From CAZPMO01 sp964587515 (GTDB lineage: Bacteria > Pseudomonadota > Alphaproteobacteria > MPNO01): a DNA stretch of 22,830 nucleotides. Positions 8,215-15,261 of this stretch are shown in pieces (the first letter of the stretch is position 1; each line of letters begins with the position of its first letter). The notes under the pieces were generated by a model. It did not search any database and was not told the origin of the DNA. It saw only the letters and a list, made by a program, of their open reading frames with translations. The translations under genes and the position numbers were made by a program. The stretch spans positions 1 through 22,830 of the forward strand of contig CAZPMO010000066.1 of assembly GCA_964587515.1 (NCBI GenBank). The letters are read 5' to 3'.

Positions 8215-9321
8215 ATGACGGCAATCACCTACGACCACTCCCCCGCCCACGTACGGGACGGCATCACGGCGGCGCAGGAACGCGCCTGGAAGCGCATCGC
8301 CTCGGCCGGCGTCTGGCTCGACGGCGAACGCCGGGTCGCGATCGCGGCCGAGACCCGCAACGCGCCCGGCTGCAAACTGTGCGCCGCGCGCAAGGAAGCG
8401 CTCTCGCCCTATTCGGTCGACGGCGCCCATGACAACCTGGGAGCGCTGCCCGACGACGTGGTCGAGGTGATCCACCGCATCGCCACCGATCCCGGCCGGC
8501 TGATGCAGCGCTGGTACGACGAAATCATCGCGGCCGGGCTGGCGGACACCGACTATGTGGAGACCGTCGGCGTGGTGGTCACCATTGTCTCCATCGACAC
8601 CTTCGCGCGCGCCCTCGGCGTGGCGCCGCTGGCCCTGCCCGACCCCGTTGCCGGCGCGCCCAGCCGCAAGCGCCCGGCCGGCGCCAAGCATGGCGGCGCC
8701 TGGGTGCCGTGGATCGCGCCCGAGGACCTGACCCAGGACGAGACCGACATGGGGCTCTATGCCGGCGGCCCGGCGGCGCATATCCGCCGCGCTCTCAGCC
8801 TGGTCCCGGCCGAAGCCCTCGGGTTTTTCGATCTGGTGGAGAACCAGTATCTCGAAGGCCGCCAGATGCGCGATTTCGGCAACGAGTTTCGCGCCATCAC
8901 CCATGGCCAGATCGAGCTGATCGCGGCCCGGATATCCGCCCTCAACCAGTGCGTCTATTGAACCACCAGCCATGTGCAACTGCTCCGTGCGAGCAGCCGA
9001 CATTCCGGCGAAGACATCGATTACAACGCGATCCTGGGCGAGACCGACGGCGATGTGGGCGTGCCCCACGCCGATGTGCTGGTCGAGTTCGCCGAGGCGA
9101 TCCTCGATGACGGCGACGCGCGGCTGAACGCGGCCCGCCAGGCCGTGCTGGACGCCATGGGTGCCGATGCGCTGGGCGATGCGGCGGGCGTCGCCGCGAC
9201 ATTCAACGCCATCGATCGGATCGCCGACGCGACGGGCATCCCGCTGGAGGACGACAAGGCGGAAGACACCGCCGATCTGCGCGAAGATCTCGGCATCGAC
9301 GCCTTCGCGCCACCGGCGTAA
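8215..9321 (+). CDS. Predicted AhpD/CMD-family selenoprotein, copy 1 (TGA at 8959-8961 read as Sec)
   Basis: ATG 8215 follows GGAAGGA (8201-8207). Codons 1-248 run to a TGA at 8959-8961; the same frame then stays open to TAA 9319-9321, giving 368 aa with Sec at 249. Around the TGA the protein reads E234-x11-C246-V-Y-U249-T-T-S-H253, exactly the AhpD active-site pattern E-x11-C-x2-C-x3-H with Sec replacing the second, reactive cysteine. The part after TGA carries typical CMD-family C-terminal sequence: 'LNAARQAVLDAMGADALGDAAGVAATFNAIDRIADATGIPLED'. A second thiol pair, C53-x2-C56 ('NAPGCKLCAARK'), lies near the N-terminus. Likely role: thiol/selenol peroxidase or related redox enzyme in the cytoplasm. 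TGA ends several neighbouring genes, so it is not a Trp codon genome-wide. The alternative, a truncated 248-aa protein plus a separate reading frame, would lose the catalytic Sec/Cys and His. Confidence 0.88.
8972..9003 (+). promoter_or_regulatory. Candidate bacterial SECIS element, copy 1
   Basis: Directly downstream of the TGA, CTGCTC (8980-8985) pairs with GAGCAG (8991-8996) around a CGTGC loop. An outer stem ATGT (8972-8975) / ACAT (9000-9003) is separated by a small internal loop. There are 25 bases between the TGA and the G at loop position 2. Known bacterial SECIS elements have a short apical stem, a G in the first two loop bases and a spacing of roughly 16-37 bases, and this hairpin meets all three. 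It is embedded in the coding sequence, as in other bacterial selenoprotein genes. Confidence 0.75.
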
Positions 9322-9332
9322 CTCGTGGCGAG

Positions 9333-10436
9333 CTAACCGCCCTCCCGCGATGGAAATTCGTTGATGCCGAGCTGGTCGCGCAGGCCGGCGGTCGGGGCGA
9401 CGCGCGCCTCGTCGATGGGAATGCCTGTGGAATCGGCGACCCGGTCGATGGCGTTGAAGGTCGCGACGATCGCCGAGGCGTCCACCAGGGCCGCTTCGCC
9501 CAGCGTTTCCACCAGTTCCGACCGTACCGAGACGAGATGATCCTCGTCGTCGCCGATCGCCGCTTCGGCAAATCGCCCCAGCAGGGCGCTATGGGGAATT
9601 CCGCCGTCACCTTCGGCTTGGCCGATCACCGCGTTCAGATCGATCTCCACCCCGGCATGTTCGCTGCTCGCACGGAGCAGAAGCGCATGGCTGGTGGTTC
9701 AATAGACGCACTGGTTCAAGGCAGACACGCGTCCCGCGATAAGCTCGATCTGCGAATGCGTGATCGCGCGGTACTCGTTTTCGAAGTCGCGCATCTCGTG
9801 GCGCGCGAGATACTGCGCCTCGACCAGATCGAAGAAGGCGCGGCACTCGTCCGGCACCAGGCTGAGCGAGCGCTGCACGTTCGACGATTGCGGCGCGAAA
9901 ACCTCGTCGGCGAAACCGGCGGCGTCCTCGGGGGCGATCCAGGGGACCCACGCCGCGCCCGGCCTGGCCTCGGGTGGACGGATCCTCGAAGGCTCGCCCG
10001 CGACCGGTTCGGGCAGCGGCGGCGGCGCGAGGCCGGCCGCGCGGGCGAAAGTGTCGACCGAGACCGTGGTGCAGACCACGCTCACCGTCTCCACATACAC
10101 ACCGTCGTCGAGCCCGGCATCGAACATTGAGTAAACCCAGTCGCGCTTGAGGCGGGCGGGGTCGGTCACGATACGATGCACCACCTCCACCATCTCGTCG
10201 GACAGCGCGCCGAGCGAGTCATGGGCGCCGTCGACCGCATAGGGCGAAAGGGCGTCTTTCCGCCGTGCACAGAGCGCGCAGCCGGGCGCGTTGCGGACCT
10301 CCCGCGCGATCGCCACCCGTGTCGCGCCGTCAAGCCAGGTCCCCGGCGCGGCAATATGACGCCACGCGCGCCCGTGAGCGGCCCCCAAGTCCTCGCGGAC
10401 CGGCATCGGCGCCGCGTCGTAAGACAATTCCGTCAT
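9333..10436 (-). CDS. Predicted AhpD/CMD-family selenoprotein, copy 2 (TGA at 9701-9699 read as Sec)
   Basis: The gene lies convergent to its paralogue with 11 bases between stops. I chose ATG 10436 because GGGAGG (10449-10444) precedes it and because the protein start MTELSYD then aligns with MTAITYD of copy 1; an upstream ATG at 10457 adds only seven residues and lacks this support. The frame meets TGA at 9701-9699 and continues to TAG 9335-9333: 367 aa with Sec at 246. The motif is E231-x11-C243-V-Y-U246-T-T-S-H250. After TGA come 'RASSEHAGVEIDLNAVIGQ' and 'ASAIVATFNAIDRVADSTGIPIDE', matching copy 1 and CMD proteins generally. C53-x2-C56 is also shared. Proteins are similar throughout but clearly diverged, so the conserved TGA has been kept through a long separation, which argues strongly against a sequencing error or decay. 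Confidence 0.88.
9657..9688 (-). promoter_or_regulatory. Candidate bacterial SECIS element, copy 2
   Basis: On the minus strand CTGCTC (9680-9675), loop CGTGC (9674-9670) and GAGCAG (9669-9664) are identical to copy 1 and sit at the same distance from the TGA, again with 25 bases between the TGA and the second loop base (G). The outer stem is ATG/CAT with one C-A mismatch relative to copy 1. The internal-loop bases differ (GCTT against GCAA) while the apical stem-loop does not, a pattern expected if the RNA hairpin is selected. Confidence 0.75.
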
Positions 10437-10465
10437 TCTCGATCCTCCCGAATGCACCTGATCAC

Positions 10466-10493
10466 AGACTAGCCCACCACGCGTTTATTTCAA
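10466..10493 (-). promoter_or_regulatory. Candidate sigma70-like promoter for selenoprotein copy 2
   Basis: On the minus strand TTGAAA (10493-10488), a 16-base spacer and TAGTCT (10471-10466) resemble -35 and -10 boxes, placed about 30-57 bases before ATG 10436. It lies in a locally AT-richer stretch. Matches of this quality occur by chance, so this is a suggestion only. Confidence 0.3.
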
Positions 10494-10581
10494 TTCACGG
10501 ATCGCGGTAGCGCGGACGGGGAGTGTCGCGGATGGATTTATTTCCGATCGAACGTCTCGTAGGTCAGGAGAAATTAATTCT

Positions 10582-10629
10582 ATGGCGACTAAATTGCGAT
10601 ACTCAAAACATGGAGGTTGTCGGGGATGA
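10582..10629 (+). CDS. Possible 15-aa leader peptide upstream of the PAS-GGDEF gene
   Basis: ATG 10582 follows AGGAG (10566-10570) and opens a 15-codon frame, MATKLRYSKHGGCRG, ending in TGA 10627-10629, 15 bases before the diguanylate cyclase start. The cyclase itself has no good Shine-Dalgarno sequence, so the short frame could couple translation or act as a leader. No homology can be judged at this length. Confidence 0.2.
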   Translation: MATKLRYSKHGGCRG

Positions 10630-10644
10630 TGTTACGAGTTGACC

Positions 10645-11625
10645 ATGAGTAAGGTCTATCCGGGAAGGATGCACGCGCTCGATCGCGACGTGCTAGCGCG
10701 TGCGATCGATGCGGCCGGGCAGGCCATCGCGATCACCGACACCCAGCCGAAAATCCTCGCGGTGAACAAGCATTTCACCGACGTCACCGGCTACGAATCG
10801 TCCGAGGTGGTCGGGAAGAACCCGAACATCCTGCAATCCGGCCAACAGGGCCAGACGTTCTATAGCGACCTGTGGCGATCGCTGGAGGAGAACGGTTTCT
10901 GGGAGGGTGAGATATGGAATTGCCGGAAGAGTGGCCAAATCTTTCCGGAGTGGCTTTCGATCAACGCCGTTCGCGACGATGACGGAAACATCCGAAACTA
11001 CGTGGCGGTCTTTTCCGACATTACCAAGCGGAAATTCACAGAGGCTCAGCTCGAAGAACAGGCTTACTTCGATCCGTTGACCGGCCTGGTGAACCGGCGG
11101 ATGTTCGAGGATCGCCTCGTACAGGCGATCGGCATCGCCAAACGCGGCGTGCGAAACGGAGCCTTGATGTTGATCGATCTGGACGACTTCAAGCAGGTCA
11201 ACGACATCCACGGCCATGATGCCGGCGATCGGGTGTTGTTGGCGATAGCGGCGCGCATCATCGGCTCGATGCGGGACTGCGATACCGTCGCCCGCATGGG
11301 CGGGGACGAGTTCACCGTGCTGTGCCCCGAAATCACCGACAGGGCCGGCTGCGAGATCCTCGCGCGCCGTCTGATGGGGGTAATTCGTGAACCCATCCGG
11401 TTGGCCAGCGGAGAGTGGATTAATGTGGGTGTCTCCATCGGCATCACCCTCTTCCCCGACGACGCCAAGGATCCCAAACTGGCCTTGCAGGCCGCGGACA
11501 AGGCGATGTACGCGGTGAAGGCGATGGGCAAGAGCGGCTTCCGCTTCGCGACCGACGCTAATGCCCAGATCGGCAACGCCCCCGCAGAGGCCAAAAGCTC
11601 CCCCAAAGCCCTTACGGCCGTCTGA
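10645..11625 (+). CDS. PAS-GGDEF diguanylate cyclase
   Basis: The 326-aa protein has a PAS domain (about residues 18-127: 'AIAITDTQPKILAVNKHFTDVTGY', 'GKNPNILQSG', 'WEGEIWNCRKSGQIFPEWLSINAV', 'YVAVFSDITKRK') followed by a GGDEF domain beginning 'AYFDPLTGLVNRRMFEDRL'. The active site GGDEF is intact at 219-223 and an inhibitory I-site RDCD (210-213) stands exactly five residues before it, so it should make c-di-GMP with product feedback. There are no membrane segments and it should be cytosolic. The NPxILQSG/WEGEIWN style is common in PAS domains that bind flavin or haem, but no ligand residue can be named with certainty. I prefer ATG 10645 to the TTG two codons upstream. It is probably monocistronic. 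Confidence 0.9.
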   Translation: MSKVYPGRMHALDRDVLARAIDAAGQAIAITDTQPKILAVNKHFTDVTGYESSEVVGKNPNILQSGQQGQTFYSDLWRSLEENGFWEGEIWNCRKSGQIFPEWLSINAVRDDDGNIRNYVAVFSDITKRKFTEAQLEEQAYFDPLTGLVNRRMFEDRLVQAIGIAKRGVRNGALMLIDLDDFKQVNDIHGHDAGDRVLLAIAARIIGSMRDCDTVARMGGDEFTVLCPEITDRAGCEILARRLMGVIREPIRLASGEWINVGVSIGITLFPDDAKDPKLALQAADKAMYAVKAMGKSGFRFATDANAQIGNAPAEAKSSPKALTAV

Positions 11626-12027
11626 CGCGTGAGGGCAAAGCCAAATCCTCATTCGTAAAGGTCGGCGCCGTGGTTCACGTTTCGAGCACGCGCGACGTTG
11701 GTCCGAATATAGCTCAGACGAGTCATTCGAGATCCTGTCGTCCGCCTCATTAAGGTTGCGACGGCAAGCAATCGTCGATCTGTCGACTATGAAGTCCGAC
11801 CGGTGGGCAGGTACGAAACTCCTCCCGAATGAAACGCATGATAAAAATTCAGAAATACAATCAATAGTATTTTTAAGCGTTTATATATAAACATACTAGA
11901 TTATTTGATTTATGATCTCAATGGAATGCGTTCACCAAAGTTTTTCCAGATTTAGCGTTCTTCCGTTTTCCAATTTCGGATCTGCTTGGTTCAAGCTAAA
12001 AGTCCGACGGCCTTGAGAATTTGCCCC
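11626..12027. other. Gene-free 400-bp region with AT-rich island and 14-bp palindrome
   Basis: I see no convincing gene here. Composition drops sharply in GC from about 11840 to 11990. A perfect 14-bp palindrome, GTTTATATATAAAC, lies at 11879-11892 within the AT-rich part, with several T-runs around it. The region leads into the chimeric CBS/caspase remnant and may hold its promoter or mark an insertion or recombination boundary. Confidence 0.5.
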
Positions 12028-12123
12028 ATGACCATACAGAATATTCTCGACATTAAGGGCGACAGGCTGGTCACATTATCAAGCGACGTCCCAATCGGAG
12101 AAATCGCCAAAGTTTTGGCGACT
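12028..12123 (+). pseudogene. 5' fragment of a CBS-domain protein gene
   Basis: From ATG 12028 the frame reads 'MTIQNILDIKGDRLVTLSSD' and then 'VPIGEIAKVLAT', the start of a CBS-domain protein (first strand and helix of a CBS motif). Homology ends abruptly at about 12120, where a different gene in another frame begins. The frame stays open to 12534 but then only shadows the caspase-like coding sequence, so the predicted product would be meaningless beyond residue 32. It could be a real deletion fusion or an assembly join. Confidence 0.65.
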
Positions 12124-12676
12124 GATCCTGGGCGCGCTCAACCAGATGCGGGGCCGGCTGAAGTTCAACGACAATCTGCTGATCTACTATGCCGGACATG
12201 GGCTGCTCGACGATGTCGCGGAGCAGGGCTACTGGCTGCCGGTGGACGCGGAGGACGGCAATCCGGTCAATTGGGTCTCGACCGGCGACATCACGGCGAT
12301 GCTGCGCGCGATACAGGCCAAACACGTGATGGTGGTGGCCGATTCGTGTTATTCGGGAACCCTGGTCCGCAAGGCCGCCAGCAAGCCCGTGACCAAGACG
12401 GAGAAGAAGGCCTGGGCCAAACGCGCCCGCATCGCGCTGGTGTCCGGCGGGCTGGAACCGGTTATCGACGGCGGCGGCGACGGCAACCATTCGGTTTTCG
12501 CGAGCGCCTTTCTTTCGGCCCTCGCCGAAAATGACGGCGTGATCGAGGGTCAGTCCCTGTTCAACCGCATCAAGCGGCCGGTGGTGCTGAACGCCGATCA
12601 GACCCCGCAATACTCCGATATTCGCCGCGCCGGCCACGAAGGCGGCGATTTCCTGTTCGTTAAACGCCGCAATTAA
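12122..12676 (+). pseudogene. Caspase-like (peptidase C14 / metacaspase) domain, 5'-truncated
   Basis: In the frame of 12146 the sequence reads 'LILGALNQMRGRLKFNDNLL' and continues 'IYYAGHGLLDD', 'GYWLPVDAEDGN', 'HVMVVADSCYSGTL', 'GNHSVFASAFLSALAEN', ending TAA 12674-12676. The catalytic dyad is visible: His in YAGHG (codon 12197-12199) and Cys in DSCYSG (codon 12347-12349). This is the p20 core of bacterial caspase-like proteases. The first strands of the domain and any N-terminal signal are missing because sequence upstream of about 12122 belongs to the CBS fragment. Translation could still start at ATG 12146, giving 176 aa with both catalytic residues, but the fold would lack its first beta-strand. 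No Shine-Dalgarno sequence precedes 12146. Such domains are often fused to or paired with signalling or repeat modules. Confidence 0.7.
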
Positions 12677-12704
12677 CGCCCGGCGTCGCTCCGCCGCGGT
12701 CGTG

Positions 12705-12741
12705 AATAGTCGTTTTTTATTGGGTCAAATAGACTATTTTT
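12705..12741 (+). terminator. Possible terminator after the caspase-like remnant
   Basis: AATAGTC (12705-12711) and GACTATT (12732-12738) are perfect reverse complements around a 20-base loop and run into five T's (12737-12741). It lies 28 bases after the caspase stop. The stem is AT-rich and the loop long, so its strength as a terminator is doubtful; it may instead be an operator upstream of the next gene. Confidence 0.3.
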
Positions 12742-12870
12742 CATCCTATCATAAGTATTATTCACTATAGAATAGGTGGGATTTTTCATGGGCGCTGCTC
12801 AGGGAAAAGTTGAGCGCGCACCTGAAAATTCAAAGTTTTGCGCGGATTTTGGCCAGGAGCGCGGTGACCA

Positions 12871-14681
12871 TTGCTTAAAAATTTTCGGCTCAGGACCATC
12901 ATTCTGCTGGTTTCGGGCATGATCGGCTTTGCCGGTGTGTGTCTTGTGATCCTGCTTGCCTACACCATTCAGAATGTCCGTTCCATCGAGGAAGGCTGGT
13001 ACACCTACCAGGCGGANNNNNNNNNNNNNNNNNNNNNNNNNNNNNNNNNNNNNNNNNNNNNNNNNNNNNNNNNNNNNNNNNNNNNNNNNNNNNNNNNNNN
13101 NNNNNNNNNNNGCTCAGGGCCGCGATCGGCTATGGCGGCATGATCCACGACTTTAAAAACTACGTCATTCGCCACGAAGAATTTCGTATGGATCGCGTTC
13201 AGGCCGACATCGGCGCGGCCAGGGCGGTGATCGGCCAGTACCGGTCATTGGGTCTCAGCGAAGCCGAAAAAGTCGCTCTGGAAGACATCAGTGAAGTGCT
13301 CAACCTGTATGACCGGGCGTTGTTGAAAAGCCGCGAACTGATCCGAAAAAACGCCACCACCGCTGAGATCGACGAACAGGTTAAGATCGATGACAGCATC
13401 GCCTTGAGAAGCCTGGGCACCTTGAGAAGCGAGGTCATTCGCCTATCGGGGTCCGGAAGAAATATTCGGCGGGTCAAGGGCCGGATCGCCGCCAACCTGC
13501 GCGCCGGAATGGGCTATGGCGGCATGATCCACGAATTCAAGAATCTCGTTCTCCGGAGCGATCTGCCCCTAGTCGGAAAAGTTCACGACCACATCAAAAA
13601 TATCGAAGAAAATTTAAACGCCTACCGGGACATGGAGCCAACCACCGCGGAGAAAATCGCCCTGGACGATATCGAGAAGTCGGTCTCGGAATATAAGTCG
13701 AAACTGGTCGCGATCGAGGAACTGATCGGGGCCAACGCCACCATCGCCCAGATCGACGACGCGGTGAAAATCAACGACACGGCCGCGCTTCGGGGGTTGA
13801 AGACGCTGGACAAGGAAATCGCCTTTCAGGTGGATTTTCTGTCCCGAAACCTCGGTGAAGATCTGACGTTCCTGGCCACCGTGGTGCCGACGATCAACTG
13901 GATCGTTCTGGTCGCCATCATCGCGGCCATGGCGGCGTCCATATGGTTATTTCAGACTTGCATCGTCCGGCCCATTTCAACGGTGACATCCCTGATGAAC
14001 CTTTTGGCGCGGGACGAGACGGGGATCAGTATCCAGGAAACAAGCAGGAAAAACGAAATCGGCCAAATGGCGCGCGCCCTGGAAACTTTCCGAAAGAACG
14101 TCATCAGCCGGCAGGCCGCGGAAGAGGAAATCCGTGCGATGGCGCTGACGGACCCGTTGACCGGACTGGACAATCGAAAGCGGTTCGAAGAACGGCTGGT
14201 GGAATCGATCAATCTGGCGCGGCGGACCAATTCCTCCGTCGCCTGTCTGATGATCGACCTGGACAAATTCAAGCCCATAAATGACGAATTCGGTCATGCC
14301 GCCGGAGACGCGGTGCTGAAAACCGTCGGCGAGCGCCTGAATATGAATTCCCGGGACACGGATTTCGTCGCCAGGCTGGGCGGCGACGAATTCGCCATGA
14401 TCGCGACCGTCCTCGACGAAAGTTCGAACGCCGAAATACCCGCCAAGCGCATCATCGATCATTTAAACCTGCCGATTTATTACGAAGATCACGATCTAAA
14501 AATCGGCGGCAGCGTCGGAATCGCGGTTTTCCCCGAAGACGCCGATAACGTGGATGATTTGATGAAGTTGGCGGATGACGCCCTGTACGCGGCGAAAGAC
14601 GCGGGACGCAACAGGTTTCGGTTTTTCGAGCCCAATTCAAAGAGGAAAGCTTCCTTCGAAGCGGTCCGCACGCAGGCGTAA
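12871..14681 (+). CDS. Membrane diguanylate cyclase with duplicated helical sensor domain, HAMP and GGDEF (interrupted by gap)
   Basis: The TTG start at 12871 follows AGGAG (12855-12859). The N-terminus has one transmembrane helix ('IILLVSGMIGFAGVCLVILLAY'), then 95 Ns interrupt. After the gap the frame changes but the gene evidently continues. The periplasmic part consists of two tandem copies of a helical domain, each opening with GYGGMIH-x-FKN-x-V-x-R (copies from 13113 and 13497, period 128 aa) and closing with an ID-x2-VKI-x-D-x2-ALR-x-L helix. A second TM ('INWIVLVAIIAAMAASIWLF') and a HAMP-like linker lead to GGDEF: 'ARLGGDEFAMI', with I-site RDTD five residues before. It should be an active, feedback-inhibited c-di-GMP synthase responding to a periplasmic signal. 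The ligand is unknown. It ends TAA 14679-14681. Confidence 0.85.
13017..13111. other. Assembly gap (95 N) inside the sensor diguanylate cyclase gene
   Basis: Ninety-five Ns separate the signal-anchor region from the first sensor repeat. The coding frame differs by one on the two sides, so the estimated gap size is not exact. Confidence 0.95.
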
Positions 14682-14714
14682 GCAATGTCTTCGTGGTGCG
14701 GCCCGTCCCGTCGA

Positions 14715-14735
14715 CGCGCGCCGAAACGGCGCGCG
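14715..14735. terminator. Strong GC hairpin between convergent genes
   Basis: CGCGCGCCG (14715-14723), loop AAA, CGGCGCGCG (14727-14735) form a perfect 9-bp stem located between the stop of the diguanylate cyclase (14681) and the convergent stop of the dioxygenase beta subunit (14743). It has no U-tract, so it may work with Rho, or as a bidirectional 3'-end-protecting hairpin. Confidence 0.5.
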
Positions 14736-14742
14736 CAGTCAT

Positions 14743-15261
14743 TCACACCGGGAACACCAGGCAGTTATTGATGATGACGGTGTCGTAGACGCATCTGCGT
14801 TGCTTGATGAGCAGGTCGTCGCCGGTGCGTTCGAAGACATCGTAATACTTGCCCACCTGCTGCACGACGCTGGGCTCGTCGACCAGGGTTTCCAGCAACA
14901 GATAGCTGGCCTCGGCCTCGATCCGGTCCCCGTCGACGGCCAGGATTCGGGTGTTGGAGACGCGGAGCTGCAGATAACGCGGCGCGTACATCTCGGTGTG
15001 GCGTAGCGCGTAGGCGCGGTCGCGCATCATGCCCTTGCCGTCGCAATAGATCAGGCCCAGCGGCAGGCCGGCGTCGGCGTTATCGCGCGCCGACACGAGA
15101 TAGGTCGCATCCTCGGTGAAGAAATCCGGCCAGCTTTCGATCTCGCCGCGCTCAAGCACGGCGGCGTATTCGTAGTGGAACTCCTCGACCTGCCAGCGCG
15201 CCTCGCGCAGTTCGGCGCGGCCGGTCGATGCAGCGGACCCGGGTTCGGTGATCGTCGTCAT
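14743..15261 (-). CDS. Aromatic-ring-hydroxylating dioxygenase beta subunit
   Basis: This 172-aa protein has the NTF2-like fold of dioxygenase small subunits: an N-terminal helix 'VEEFHYEYAAVLERGEIESWPDFFTEDATYLV', a middle 'MMRDRAYALRHTEMYAPRYLQLRVSN' and C-terminal strands 'GKYYDVFERTGDDLLIKQRRCVYDTVIINN'. The C-terminal 'LLIKQRRCVYDT' is typical of benzoate/anthranilate-type beta subunits. It has a structural role, supporting the alpha subunit. Its ATG overlaps the stop of the alpha gene in an ATGA (15261-15258), so the two are translationally coupled. No ferredoxin or reductase gene follows. Confidence 0.87.
   Translation of the reverse strand: MTTITEPGSAASTGRAELREARWQVEEFHYEYAAVLERGEIESWPDFFTEDATYLVSARDNADAGLPLGLIYCDGKGMMRDRAYALRHTEMYAPRYLQLRVSNTRILAVDGDRIEAEASYLLLETLVDEPSVVQQVGKYYDVFERTGDDLLIKQRRCVYDTVIINNCLVFPV

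Noticed and set aside
8959..8961. TGA as an ordinary stop, with 8974-9321 a separate small gene
   Set aside because: The downstream part is in the same frame with no in-frame stop between and lacks a ribosome site before 8974. It carries the rest of the CMD domain, and the paralogue shows the same organisation.
8959..8961. TGA read as tryptophan (altered genetic code)
   Set aside because: TGA ends clear genes here (for example at 1269, 4722, 5921 and 7102), TGG is used for Trp, and the family has Cys at this position.
8113..9069. Upstream extension of the minus-strand methyltransferase frame
   Set aside because: The frame is open only because it lies antisense to the GC-rich selenoprotein gene; homology begins at ATG 8112.
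9537..10130. Plus-strand frame over selenoprotein copy 2
   Set aside because: It is antisense to a well-supported gene, with Arg/His-rich composition typical of a shadow frame.
12124..12534. Continuation of the CBS frame as a 169-aa protein
   Set aside because: After about 12123 it is the wrong frame of the caspase-like sequence and shows only Arg/Gly-rich shadow composition.
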